NCBI GenBank assembly: GCA_036971615.1 | Contig: JAYKKR010000035.1 | Coordinates: forward strand, 186,001 to 250,000 | Length of the DNA: 64,000 nucleotides | From: Amyloporia xantha | Taxonomy: Eukaryota; Basidiomycota; Agaricomycetes; Polyporales; Adustoporiaceae | Reading direction: 5' to 3' | Shown: positions 48,545-60,491 of the stretch, one piece after another | How the letters are laid out: every line of letters starts with the position of its first letter | How positions within the stretch are numbered: position 1 is the stretch's first letter | Notes under the pieces: generated by a model | The model's input: the letters and a program-made list of their open reading frames with translations, nothing else | Told to the model about the DNA's origin: nothing | Databases searched by the model: none | Program-made: the position numbers and the translations under genes

Positions 48545-49015
48545 ATCTTACTGAATGCCATTGAACGCCGTTTTCAAACATATTAATGCCAATCTGTTAA
48601 AGCTACTACACTAATCTATTCTATTCAATTCAATACCGTTCAATACGGCGAGATGGTGAGTGGGCAGGAAGAGAGACGAGCGCCAGGAGGCAGCATAATA
48701 TCGGGCGCAAGTTTAGGGTGAGGAGATTAGGGCAGGCTGCCGGCGCTCACAGGTTCAGGCAGCTGCTGGCGCTCAGGCTGCCGGCGATCACATGTTCAAG
48801 CAGCCTGCCGGAGCTTAGGCAGCCTGCCCTAATCTCCTCACCCTAAACTTGCGCCCGATATTATGCTGCCTCCTGGCGCTCGTCTCTCTTTCCTGCCCAC
48901 TCACCATCTCGCCGTATTGAACGGTATTGAATTGAATAGAATAGATTAGCTTCAACGAATTGATAGTAAACCTTGGAAACCGGCGTTCAATTGTTATCAA
49001 TAAGATAGAATGTAG
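48545..49015. repeat. Long foldback (imperfect inverted repeat)
   Basis: The inner arms 48611-48741 and 48819-48949 are almost perfect reverse complements: ctaatctattctattcaa against ttgaatagaatagattag, differing by one base in a T run. A ~77-bp centre is made of repeats of caggctgccggcg. Weaker inverted homology continues outward: attgaacgccg at about 48560 against cggcgttcaatt at about 48980, and tatcttactga against its counterpart near 49010. No clear target duplication was found. It lies directly beside the CACTA right end. Confidence 0.8.
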
Positions 49016-49373
49016 GTCTAACAATAGTGTTACTGGCCGACAATGGGTGGTCGAGATTGGGCACAACGGGGAACAAATGAAGTCGTCCCAATTGTAAGGC
49101 ACCAATAGTAATTTACTTATCGTAATTGAACAGCGCCCCGTATCATGGCTCGTCATTTGAAAAGAACACAATAAACGTCGAAACAAAAGATTCATAGTAA
49201 GGTAATATCATTGTTCTCGTCGCCTTGTTCTCACATTCTTGCCCAGGCTTCGCTCGCGACCATCGTTCAAAACAATTATGTCAATGCGGCTGTCTAACGT
49301 ATACAGGCCTACGTTCTTGTAATGTGATATGGTGCGTGTTTCCCGTAGCAGATTGCAAAGATCGGTGTCTAAG

Positions 49374-49382
49374 TATATAAAG
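49374..49382 (+). promoter_or_regulatory. TATA box for the small gene at 49.4 kb
   Basis: TATATAAAG lies 43 bp before the ATG at 49425. Confidence 0.5.
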
Positions 49383-49424
49383 TGCTATTAGGGAGCTTTG
49401 TCGTTTCTCAATTACTATCCAATC

Positions 49425-50080
49425 ATGCCAAGCTCGTATACTCGAAGTGCTGTATTACCCACCGTTCCGTTACCGACAATCCTTGAGACTGCGGCAGATG
49501 AACGAGCCCACACGTCGCTCAAACCACCAGGAAAAGTGGGAGTGGAATACAAGCTGCGCAAGGTGTTAGGCTGGGGTGACAATACCTACGACGAGATACA
49601 GGTAAGTAGCAGTCTTCTCAGGCAGCTTTGTCTGCTCACGGCGGCAGACTTATGTGTTTGCCCTTGCGGCAATGAATCTCGAATCAAGCAACACCTTGAA
49701 GATGCAGGACAAGTCGAAGGTCGACCTAATGTAAGTGGCTTTATGCGTGCTCCAAATTCGACTGACTCAGTTCATGTCAGTGTGCGTCTGGCCCGAGCTC
49801 GCTATCTGCACCTCTTAAACTACGTCGGGAATGGGCAACGTTGGACCTCATCCAGTTATATCTTGTCAACGCCAGATCGGTACCAGTCACCGTGCCCCTG
49901 ACGAGGATAGTCGAGGAATTCGTTATTGGTATATTGACGACGTTTTTCCGCGAGCTGATGCAACTTTCATTGAACGTGATCAAGTACTTTCTTTACCTCA
50001 CTGTCTTTGTCGCCGGTCTTCATTTACTTATGCCTTTCATCGTCCTCGCTCACGAGATGTATTACGTTGAATTATCTTGA
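49425..50080 (+). CDS. Small protein with C-terminal hydrophobic segments, unrecognised
   Basis: The first exon reads MPSSYTRSAVLPTVPLPTIL and runs to GWGDNTYDEIQ; an intron (GTAAGT...GGCAG, about 49602-49648) leads to TYVFALAAMNLESSNTLKM. The 3' part is uncertain. One continuation ends at about 49901. Another, through a longer intron, gives NARSVPVTVPLTRIVEEF followed by hydrophobic FLYLTVFVAGLHLLMPFIVL and ends at 50080, which looks like a membrane anchor. I do not recognise the family. It is transcribed away from the four-gene minus-strand group beside it. Confidence 0.45.
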
Positions 50081-50217
50081 CTTCACTGCCTGGTATCTTT
50101 TGTATTGTATGATTGTATGAACGAGCTATGGACGGAATAACGCTGATGTCGCTTGAACCAAGCTTGACCAAAACGTTTGCAAGTATAATCTAATACAATT
50201 GCGTCGTCCACATGTTA

Positions 50218-51199
50218 TCATAGCGGTTTGCTAATCACCCTTAGGTAGCCATCCTTGAGTAGGTCTTCGACATCCGCATGGTCTAAAATGCCAGCGCGGT
50301 AAGTGTAAAATGGTTTCATGTTACTGGGATCAATGATCTGTTTGAGCGATCAGTGAGTAGATGTTCCTTATGAGGAACTCGCGTCTTACTTGACATTCAC
50401 CCTCTATATTCAATTTCGCCGACAGCTCCACTAAGTCGATATCGCAGTGGGCTCGGCATTCGATGACAGTGGCTTTCTGTGGAGTCCAGTCTTTAGCTTC
50501 TTCGAACAGGCGTGCTTCAATGAATGTGGGCTCCTCGCGAACCTAAGAATAAAGGTTAGTATTAGTCTATGTTACAAGACCAGTACTCACGCGTCTGTTA
50601 CCAAGATTTCTACGGTGAAGTTCCACATTAGTTCCGCTACCTGAAGCTACAGGAGGAACACCATCGAGGCCCCCGGCGTGCTTGCGGAGATTGGCATCGG
50701 GTGGATGCGTTACAGATGGAATCGCATCTTGTAATGACAGTCGAGCTTGTTTAGATAGACGTGCAATATCTATGTCAGTTTCCGCCCTCCGTTTGATACC
50801 GTACGTGAACCGCATTCGTTTGGCCCGGTTATCAGTTTCCGAGGCAAGTTCGGGGTGATCAGGTTCAGTGCGCTTGCGGGTTGAGCCCGTGGACGGGGAT
50901 ACATTACTGACGACTGGCTGAGCTTCTAAATTGCTCGATGCCCTCTGATTCAAGATCCGTCAGCGAAAGTTAAACTCGACAAGTTGAATTTGACAGACGG
51001 AGGCCAATAGAGCGCTGATAAAGTCGGCTTTGAGGGGCTTTCCTTTCTTGCCTGATGCATGCACCTCGAGCTTATCTTGTATGCATAAGTGTTTGAGTAC
51101 ATCATATGTGCACCTATTGAGCGCGTTGGTCGTGGCTTTTTCGTTCGTTTTGCTTGCATTGCTCAGCGCACGCTTGGCATGAGCCGTTGTGTATGACAT
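50218..51199 (-). CDS. Unknown protein, member of the four-gene group
   Basis: The N-terminal exon (MSYTTAHAKRALSNASKTNE) contains LKHLCIQDKLEVHASGKKGK followed by LKADFISALLASV, an arrangement like a helix-turn-helix SAP-type fold (inference). Then comes a polar basic region with RKRTEPDHPEL and RAKRMRFTYGIKRRAET, suggesting nuclear location. The last exons read EEPTFIEARLFEEAKDW...ECRAHCDIDLVEL and IIDPSNMKPFYTYRAGILD, ending YLRVISKPL. At least three introns are inferred. It is co-oriented with the next three genes, with gaps of about 175-390 bp. Function unknown. Confidence 0.55.
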
Positions 51200-51373
51200 T
51201 GGTAGCTTAGAATGCGGTTGGGAGGGCCCACTTTATTTATCTGGGCTGCAATTTGATATCTGTATCTCCAGGAAACACATGTATGATGTTCAGAATACAA
51301 GATAATGTATATACAAAGCAATGTATATGATATTCAAGACAATAGGAAACACAACTATGCCTCCATTTCAAGA

Positions 51374-52154
51374 TTAACAAATGTCATATACAGGGCCTTC
51401 CTCTCCTAAGATGTCCTCCACTCCAGACACGTGAGAGACACGAGACCGCCTGCTATTGTCATCGAGCTTGGAAGCCCGGCTCGGCGGGGGAGCAGGAGGG
51501 AGCTCAATGGGCAATTGAGGAATGCCGCAGCACTGTAACTCCATGCCCCCTTCGACTGTCCCATCCTCCGCGGAGAACATCTGACCCGATCGCGACGAGG
51601 GTGAGAACAAGCAGGGAGGGGGGATAGAGACGACATCGTGTTTGCGTAGCACGCTTATTGAATATTGTACTGTGAAAATGTTCATTAGCCATGATCTTCA
51701 AGAATAAAGTAACTTTACTTACAGATGCCCCTGGAATTGAGGCAAGACGAATCTACGTCTGGAGACCCTGTGAACAGCATCGCAACATCCTGCAACATGA
51801 CCATGGCGCGCGTCGTGTTCGAAAGGATGGATTCCGTCAAGGAGGAGGCAACGAGCCTGCGATAGACTTGAGCGCGCCACGGGAGCGATACCCATTCGAG
51901 AGGGACGGAGAGGTACGCTGATGAGGAGCCACTGCGACCCTCGACATAGAACTCGATGAAGCTTTGCTCCATCGCGCGAATGCCCCCACTTCACCCTTTA
52001 CACACAACGTCTCCGAAGCGAAGTCCCGCAGTTCCAGACATACACCGCGGTCAATATCAACGGCAGGACAACGGAATGCCTCCCATGTATCAGGGGACGA
52101 AACACCGACAGATCGAATGAAGACAGGGACAGAGTGATAGCGAGGGGTCGCCAT
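51374..52154 (-). CDS. Unknown protein, member of the four-gene group
   Basis: The first exon, MATPRYHSVPVFIRSVGVSS, runs to AVDIDRG. A probable intron from a GTATGT donor leads into QSFIEFYVEGRSGSSSAYLS and VPLEWVSLPWRAQVYRRLV. A second intron (GTAAGT...CACAG) joins the end of the third segment to QYSISVLRKHDVVS. The C-terminus is Pro/Ser-rich (PPAPPPSRASK) with acidic EDILGEEGPVYDIC at the end. The first junction has more than one phase-compatible solution. No known domain was recognised. Confidence 0.45.
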
Positions 52155-52546
52155 CGTCAGTGAGGGGAGTGACCGTGCAAGGCCGGTGCAATCATCAGCT
52201 CATATTATATCAACGGCGACTCGACCTCGAGCGCTGATCGCAAGCCTATGGGAGTGAGACTGTTGAAAATTTCACGCCGCCATAAACCCGGTACTGAGAA
52301 TCCTATTCAAAACGGGAACCCGTGTGTACATAACCAAGATACAAGACAAGCCTATTCCTTTATAAACCACCTATGCGACAGAGCGCCCACTCCTAGTTTG
52401 AAATACAAGTTAAGCGAGGCGTTGTGGAAGCAATGCGGCCCCACTCCCACCCGATAAAGAACCGGTGGTTGAATCCTGGAAGAGCATGCGCTGTGTTAAC
52501 GGATTAGAACCATTCGTTGTGCGTTTTCATAGGCTAGAGGCACTAA
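52155..52546. other. Spacer inside the four-gene group
   Basis: No gene is seen. It would hold the 5' leader and promoter of the gene ending at 51374 and the 3' flank of the next one. Confidence 0.5.
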
Positions 52547-54570
52547 TCAGTTTCGGGGGAAATGTAGGAACTGCGTAGCACATACAATCATCGGGATCTC
52601 CATATCTTCAGCCACATGAAGCTTAAGCCTTTCCATTCGCGACAAGGACTTCAGCCACTGTGCATCGTAAAAGCTCCGTGGCAGGTGAGTAACAGGCGGA
52701 CGAGTAGAGACCAGCGTCTCGGATAACGCGAAGGAACGGGGATATGACTTATTCCCTCGAATGTGAAGGTTATGCAGGCCGAGGTCGTATGATTCTACTG
52801 CTCGCCAGAGCACCCCCAGTTCAGTGTTCCTCCATAGCAGTCGTGCACGACTTAGAGTCTTCACTTTCGAAGTGCTATTATCATCTGTGTGATCAGAGCT
52901 CATACCGCCTACCTCGAGGAGTTCAAGAATTTGCTGGATGTTCGCCCAAGCAATCGGATCCTCCGATTTGTGAGCCCCAACAATGGTAGCGCGGCGGCTG
53001 TAAGTCTAGGTATGAATCACTAAGTTGTTTAGAATCAAAAATTAAGATGTGAGTTACCCCCGCTCGGCGTCCGCTACGTCTCTGCTTGGCCTTAAGATCC
53101 AGTTCGCGCTGAGCTAGAGCATGCGCACTGTATTGCTGAGCTTGCCTAGCCGCTAAGTGCGTCCTCTGCAGCTTCTGTCGACAAATCTTGACCATGTCTT
53201 CGATCGTTATAGTCGGATCCAGCACGAGGGGAACATGTGCGCCAGCCCGCACCTCCTGTCTGAAAGCGGATACAAGGAGGAGCATAAGCTCTCTATTCCA
53301 CTTCGATGTGAGCTCGCTGCTCCAATCCATGAGAGGAGCGTTGATGTCGGGTCCGTCGCCGTCACCTGCAAGCCATTGTTCAACGACGACAGGGGAGACT
53401 GAAGCCGGTAGCAGTCCCTTTTTCTCTTGTAGTACATCTTTGCCACGTAAGAAGAATCTGAGGCGGTTCTGCCAGTATTGTGCGTCAGAGTTTGCCGTGA
53501 TCTATAGTGAGTACTTACATGAAACAAGTTAGTCTCTCGGGGACCTCTCCGCCGTCTCGCCCTGCCTGGAGATGAACCAAAAAACGCACTCTCCTCCTCA
53601 TCCTGGTCACCGAAATACTCCTCCCCAGGGTGTGAGAACTCCTTACGTCGAGTGTGGGCCAGATGATGAGACACGGGTGCGGATGGTATTATTCCTGCTA
53701 GTACCTCCGGCATTCGAGCCATGATTCGCTCTGTGATTCCAATCTCAAGCTGCTGCATTAAGTGCGGCAGGGAAGATGAAGCGCGGAGCCCTTCTCTGTC
53801 ATTTTCGGCGTTAGCATCGACTGACAGGCCTGGTTCGTCAAATTGTGCACGAGACGGCTCGGCCCCACCCTGCAGCGTAGATGGCGCATGGTGCATGCGG
53901 GGAATATCTGTGTCCACATCCATGAAAGGTGCTTGATCCGTACCGCCGGCGTTCAAAGCTGGGAACACCGCCCTTGTGGGCTGTTCAACTCCGTGTTCCT
54001 CTGGAACAGGTAAACCGGTTGTCTGTACGGCATCGTTTGGCCAAGTCGGGACAGATAGAGGAGGTTCAGAATTAATAATCTGCTTAGTCTGTTCAGTGAC
54101 CTATTTGTGAGGCAGAGTGGGATCTTACCTGAAAGCCGGTAGTAAATGCTCCATACGCCGTCCGCTGCTCCTCTGGTAAACCCCCCGGCATAGATTGCAA
54201 TTCCTGCCAAGTACCGAGATTCCTGCGTACACTGTCACTTTCTACGACAATCAAATTTGGTCACATTTGAGAATCATTGAAATATAACCACGCACCTCTG
54301 ATCGCTTGGTCAATTTCAGACATCATGCTCCCGTTGTCACTGTCTTCATCGTCTTCCCAAGCGTTCGCTTCCGCATACGCTACCTATCAATTCATGAGCA
54401 CTTTGATAGAAGACATGACGACGAAGATAATACGTTAGACGCACATTATAATGTACCCATGAAGGAGACGTTGGAAACCCGGTCACAGGAGCAGCGGGAT
54501 CGGGGATGACTGAAGTAAACCAGCCGTCGCTATCCCGAGTTACTGTAGCATGATCGACTGTTCCAGACAT
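52547..54570 (-). CDS. Agaricomycete multicopy protein with a GMSSD motif, member of the four-gene group
   Basis: Exons in order: MSGTVDHATVTRDSDGWF; AYAEANAWEDDEDSDNGSM; a region with QSMPGGLPEEQRTAYGAFT; a long polar exon with HTRRKEFSHPGEEYFGDQDE and RARRRRG; then NRLRFFLRGKDVLQEKKGLL, EVRAGAHVPLVLDPTI and a Gln/Ala/Arg helix. Next come DPIAWANIQQILELLEVGG, MSSDHTDD and finally PRSFYDAQWLKSLSRMERL near the C-terminus. Proteins ending with a GMSSDE-type motif followed by FY.A.WL...L recur as hypothetical proteins in agaricomycete genomes (from memory). A 50-nt intron uses GTAAGT and TGGCAG near 53520. The intron after RRSGRRAG is ambiguous. Function unknown; the basic segments suggest a nuclear protein. 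Confidence 0.6.
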
Positions 54571-54864
54571 TGTGAATGCGCTGCGCAAAGGAACGGAACG
54601 ATAGCCTGGTTATAAGTTGTCGCCGATCGCCTGCCCAGACGCTTTCTATTGTTTTTGAGTGGCGCAAATACAATGTTCTGTGGTATCCAAAATGTATGGC
54701 AGATTCCTATTCAGAGAGCATGCCTGCCAAGTGGCGTTAGCGAAATCTGTCATTATAAACAATAACCAACCTGACTTAGTATTACTATTGTTGTCCCCTT
54801 ATAATTAAGCCTTACGGTCAAAACAACCAGTCAATTGGAATTTGGCAAAGTATACGTATAAAGA

Positions 54865-57736
54865 CTACTTGACATGTGCGAGATTAGAAGACAGTTCCGT
54901 AAAGATAGGACCCGATGGCAATGGCATGACCGGCCAAGGTCCTGCAGGCGCTCTCATTACCTTCACTAATTGTCCCACCCGCGGCCCACCAGTAACCACT
55001 GCAAATTTGCCCGCAGAAGGCGCGATCGGCTTGAGATACTCGACCGGGATCAGTAAACTCTCCTGGCGTCCTCTTGAGAAATACTTGACCGACACCTGAT
55101 GCTGCCCATCAACTATCGAGGGCAGCTTTTCACGATCCGTCGTGACCATGCATCCTTCGTGTCGGCCACCGGCAAAGCCCCCGTCAACTTTTGTCCCAAA
55201 GATCTGCAGCGAGACCGCCTTCTGAGCGAGGGCTGCTTGTAATTCTGGCAGCACTAGCCATGCTGCAGGACCCGCTACGCAAAGTTAATTAGATATGCTT
55301 ATGACAGGAATACGAAACAACTTACTGGCCGGCCGCACAGAAGGTACAGCAGGTGTAGAGAGCGACTCAAGGGAAGCATGGGTTAACTCGCGCATTTCTG
55401 CGCTTGGATCCCATGCATCGCAGAGGGGCGACATGGATCCACTTGGTTCATCACCAATCGGCGTGCTAGGTGAGTTGGATCCACTGAGCTCATCGCCAAT
55501 GGGCGTCCTGGCGCGGACCGGCACCCGATCCGGCATACTGTAGGATACCTGGTTGGATTCCGATGGGATGAGAGGCACAGGGACACTGTTTGGCCTGCGC
55601 GATAATAAGCATACATACAGGAGAACAGAATAGGAAAAACGTACTCGAAGAACGCTAGCTGTTCTAGCGTGAATGACTCAACCTTGCCACGCGGTGCCTC
55701 CATCTCAACACGATAACCCGCACGATCGCTCTCTTTGATGAGTCCACGGTACCCCTTGTAATGACCGGCGATGACTGACACACACTGGCCAATAAATAAG
55801 TCTTTGTGGTTGCGCAGACTCTCTAATGTGACCGGCCCGGAGTCACCCTGCAGAGGCAGATCCAGTGCCGCTAAATCATCCTCTGTATAGTTCGGTGCGA
55901 GTTGCAGAACGCTATGCGGGGCTGATGCATCGCCAATTTGACCAAATCTACGGGGCGGATCGTAAAACTGCAAGTTCCTGACGTGCGCTGTGAACTGAAC
56001 GTTCAAAAGTATTTCGTCAGCTGTATTAGAGGCGACGGCAGGAAGACGAACCTGCTCATGAGGGTCGCGCAGAATAAGCTCTACGCATCCATCATTATCT
56101 GCGCTTTCAGCGACTAATCCCCACCTTCCTTTGCCATCTCCTCTTCGAATCGCAACCGTATCTCCGCGACGAAACTCCCTTTCAATGAGACTCAACGACA
56201 CCGTGAAGATAACGTCTTGCAATTCCGCGCGAACTTCAGCCGTATCGCCAATGTCCTCGATCCTCCCAACGACACCTTTCTGTTCGCCCGATACTACGCG
56301 CACCCTGTCCCCTACGCATATTGACATTCTATACTGTTCATCATATAGCATGTCCAGTTGGTTGCGAGGTATGACTTTGGAATGCGAAAACATGTTTAGA
56401 TCGTCATCCGAGTACTGGTACGTATCGGAAAGGCGACTGATTGTGGTGTCGAACCTTAATAGGCCATCCTGACAATATGCCCTAGTTCTCGATAGCCGAA
56501 ATCCTTCTCCATCCACTCGGCACGCCCTCGGTCCGTGAAGTTGAGCTATTAAGGCAATATCAGCGAGATGCTTCGGGACGCGTGTCGTGAGTGTTTTGAG
56601 TGGCTTGGCTTTTCGCTCCTCCTTGGTACGAAGATCTAAACGAGGGATCACCCAGACTGTAGCCGATTGACCATTCAAAGACTGAAGATACGCCATGTCA
56701 CCTTGATATCGTCCTCCGCGAAGAGATACCCAAGTGCCCGCGCGAAACTCACGGCAGGGAGCGTAGACCAAGAGAGACGAATAATTCTCGCGAGGGAGGA
56801 ATTGAACTTCGAAAATACGAAATCCACGGTTTCGAGCGAAAGTGATAGGGTCGGAAAGATCTGCGCGTGACCTGCCTTCCAAGTAAAGCTCGTTGTCTTT
56901 GTCTCCAGTGACAAAAATACTGTAGATGTTCCATGAAACCGGGCGTTCAGTGTCAGTCGGAGATAACATTCGACGATACAGCCACTCCAATACAGACGTA
57001 GCACGACCAGCCTCATATAAAAGATTAATTAAATTGGTATTGGGTTTAAGATGAAATTGCACCTCGACCTTGAGGAGAGCAATAGTTGTATCGGCAGCTG
57101 CGTCCATCCAAAGCGCGTGAACAGGACCTGCAAGTCCCTCTCCATCCATGGAGAGGGAATTCGGTCGCCCAGATCTCTCCTCATAAGACTGAGCGAGCAA
57201 CCGCGCCTCTTGATCTTCGAGATCGCTCAAAAGATGCTGGGTAAATCTATTAGTTGCCTGAGGCGTGCGTTGACGAGGTAAATCATTGTCGTCGAAAAAG
57301 GATCCTGTAAATACTGTTAAATCATATCATTATCCATATGAAAAGGAGTTCACGTACCGAAATCGTCGTCTTCATCTTCCTCATCTTCTTTGTCGTCGGC
57401 GACTTCAGCTTCCACATCTAAGAAGCGCGACACTCCACTTGGCCTTGTTCCTGCACGGCGTCGACGAGGTCCTCCCATAGACATATCCACTGGCAAACCA
57501 TGAGCAACAACACGCGCTAATGTTGAGCAATGCGTACCATTCTCGCCGCCCTCAGCATCCTCAGCATGCTCATCGCCCTCAGCATCCTCACCGCCCTCGC
57601 CGCCGCTCCTCATACGAGATCGCTTCGCGCTGGAAGCCTGCTCATTGGTATCGCTTTGTTCTGCGTCATGACTGCGCTTTTGAGCGGTCGATTCTGCCTC
57701 AAACTCGCTCAACTGAGAACGACTAAGTTGTTCCAT
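54865..57736 (-). CDS. Spt5-like NGN/KOW protein, member of the four-gene group
   Basis: Resembles the transcription elongation factor Spt5 in outline. The N-terminus is acidic and polar with SRFLDVEAEVADDKEDEEDE, as in Spt5, then intron 57305-57357 and SFFDDNDLP. An NGN-like region covers WNIYSIFVTGDKDNELYLEG...ITFARNRGFRIFEVQFLP. KOW-type units follow: FRAGTWVSLRGGRYQGDMAY, VGDRVRVVSGEQKGVVGRIE, FIGQCVSVIAGHYKGYRGLI and FAVVTGGPRVGQLVKVM. The intron at 55595-55644 and a later one (GTAAGT...GTAG near 55270-55325) add a Ser/Pro-rich linker with two related segments (TPIGDELSGSNS, TPIGDEPSGSMS). It diverges strongly from housekeeping Spt5 and lacks an obvious C-terminal heptad-like repeat, so it is probably a specialised paralogue. 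Confidence 0.75.
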
Positions 57737-58084
57737 AAATGATCTCTATGATCATCAGCAAAATAGTACCAACTCTAGCACGTGGATGAAACTATACCTG
57801 CAGCTAGGATGGGCGATGGATACGGTTGGAAGAGACCCGATAGTGAGAGCGATGCTAATGCCATTCCCAATCAATCCCCACGTTGGGCCATGCAGGATCT
57901 GCGCGTTGAACCAGCCATGAACACTTGTAGGATTAAGACTTTCATAGAAGATTTGCATGACACAAAAATAAGTCTACTCTATACTTTGCCATTCTTGAAA
58001 TTAAGTTTTCAACATAAACTTGTCTAGAGTATTGAGTCATAACATAATCAAAATAAATATGCAATAAGTGTAAGACCCAACTGA
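57737..58084. other. Transition from genic to AT-rich sequence
   Basis: Upstream region of the Spt5-like gene. No TATA box or other gene was identified. Base composition drops in GC from about 57.95 kb on. Confidence 0.5.
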
Positions 58085-58475
58085 CAGAAAGCCTTTCCCA
58101 GTGTTTTTGAGATCTTCAGTCACAGCACACTCATCACTGTTGAATTAAGTTTTCCCCAGTACCATTTAAGTCTTTTCTGACAGCATGTCCAATGTATACC
58201 CAGCATGCTACCACTGCTGAATTAAGCTTTTCCCAGTGTTTTTGAGATCTTCAGTCACAGCACACTCATCACTGTTGAATCAAGTTTTCCCCAGTACCAT
58301 TTAAGTCTTTTCTGACAGCATGTCCAATGTATACCCAGCATGCTACCACTGCTGAATTAAGCCTTTCCCAGTGTTTTTGAGATCTTCAGTCACAGCACAC
58401 TTATCACTGCTGAATCAAGTCTTTCCCAGTGTCTTTGAGATCTTTGGTCACAGCACACTTATCACTGCTGAATCC
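58085..58475. repeat. 135-bp tandem repeat, about 2.5-3 copies
   Basis: The phrase ttcccagtgtttttgagatc starts at 58095, 58230 and 58365, giving a 135-bp period with very high identity; ctttcccagtgtctttgag at 58422 is a shortened fourth copy. Each unit consists of two related halves that both end in ctgaattaagctttt or similar, so an older half-unit duplication is nested within. Confidence 0.85.
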
Positions 58476-60491
58476 TGTGGAAGCTGTATGAGAGAATTAC
58501 TTGATATTGTCCTAGTATATGTGAACAAGAAACATGAAGTGAGGAAGTGAGTCACGATGCAGATAATTAATGTACACATCAATCTTGTGTCTGTGTGTCC
58601 AAAGCAAAAGCGAGCTCTGAACTCCCAAAGAATGGAAGAATGTTGCCAGGTGCTGCAAGCCAATAGGTACACAAACAATTGAAGGTGATGCTGGCATGAG
58701 CTGGCTCATTCACAGCTGGGAAGTCCATCAATGTTCTGAAGGCACTGCTTCCAGATAGCGAGATAGCCAGATAAACTGTGTCTTCTTGTTCATAAGTGTT
58801 GGAATATAGGCTGTAGAACAGTGTGGAGAACACTAAGATGGATGTACACAATGTGCATGATCAGTATGCATGTGATTACATAAGCTACCTATGGAACATA
58901 GACTCATATTTCCAACAATAAGTGTCCACCAGAACACATCAGCAAAATCCAACAATCTTATTATTTACTTTTTTCTCCTTATTTGGTCTTGACACCTTGA
59001 GTAAGTGAGATAAGAAAATTGCTAATGCCAAACATGTCTTGCCCCAATCTGGTCAACACTCTTTCAGAGTCCTTTGATGCTTTGGTTTCCTTGGAAAAGT
59101 AAGACAAAAAAACACAAAAAAGTAGAATAAGAAAACAGGGTAGCTTTGCCAATGCACCTTGCTGGTGTGAACAAGGGTGAGTAGATTGCAGACTCGGAGG
59201 ATTAGAAGGAAATAAAAATATCAGGAAAACACAACTTTTTCTTAGCCTACTTATTCTCTCAAACTTCTTGACCAAGAATCTCAAGAGAAAAATAAGGAAA
59301 ACTAAGAGATAGCTAAGAACAATTCTTGTTCAGAATCATTCTTAGCTGTCTTAGATAAGAAGATGAGAACCACCAAGATCAATCAGAAAAAATGTGGAGT
59401 TTTGCTGATGTCAATCTAGTGCAGATGAGTACACTAAGTTTGTATGATATTGAAGTGCAAGCTGATAATATCTCGTAGAGAATGCTGAGGGCTAGATCTT
59501 GTACAAAGACTAACTGGGTGTAGCAAGCAACTGGTCATTTGTTCCTTAATTGCCAATGTTTCTTGTGTGGGCTTGCAGACATGATGAGATAAAACTAGAA
59601 GGGTAGCAAATGGGGGGTGATTTGTGACAGCAGAAGGATTGTCAGAGTGCAACTGCAAATGTGTGTCTTTATACCTTTCACCATCTGGGACAAGTTGCAG
59701 TGGAATTGGAGTCTCACTGAGACAAAGGGATCTGAGAGGGTGGTAAATGAGTGGCATAGCCATGAAAGGATCATGAGGCAAAGGGATCTAACTGACAAAC
59801 ATAATATTTGTAGCTGCGAGTCTTTGACATGAATCATATAATTGCCATTCAGATTGAACCCATTGATTTACCTATCAAATTCACATGACCTCAATTGATT
59901 TTGATTTGATCAGCACATCGGAAACCATGATTGGCTAACTTACTCTAAGACTCTAAATTCCTTCCCAATTTGTCAAAGGCAGTAGCTGCATTGTCGTCAT
60001 CCTCATCTGCAACATTCAATATTCTTGACCGCAAATGGAGCCTTTTGAAGTTACTAGGCACCTGACTTCTGTTCCATGTTTTAATCTAGGCTCAGGGAAT
60101 TTACTCCATTGTCCCCTGCCATCACAATCAAATTCTGACTTTAACATTTGAATATGTCCTTCAATTGTTTTGCTGCCTTTCACTGATTTTCATGCACCAC
60201 ATTTTGCTGTGTTCTTTGAGTGGTTATTAGTTTTGCACACACCTGGGATTAGTTTGTACCATCAACTTCTTGTTTCAGGTGTCTTTGCTGGCTCCACCCC
60301 ATCTTGACATATATTGTTAGACACTTGCACACTAAGCGCCATAGTACAAACACATGCATACATGGCCAGCATGATCTGCAATGGCCTCCTTTGTATATTA
60401 TTCCTTGCTTCCTTCAGGAAATGTCAAATCTGTCTTATTGTACTTATTTGTCTTATATAAGGCAATAAGTGAGCTAGGCTGAAAATAAGAT
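58476..60491. other. AT-rich gene-free region
   Basis: No recognisable protein-coding exon. Minus-strand open frames at 58579-58851 and 59434-59781 lack domains. Base composition is clearly more AT-rich than the host genes. It is probably old transposon or heterochromatic sequence. Confidence 0.5.

Noticed and set aside
53057..53061. Single-base frameshift at a five-base run in the GMSSD gene
   Set aside because: A later acceptor (ending cggag before DPIAWAN) joins the exons in phase, so no frameshift is required.
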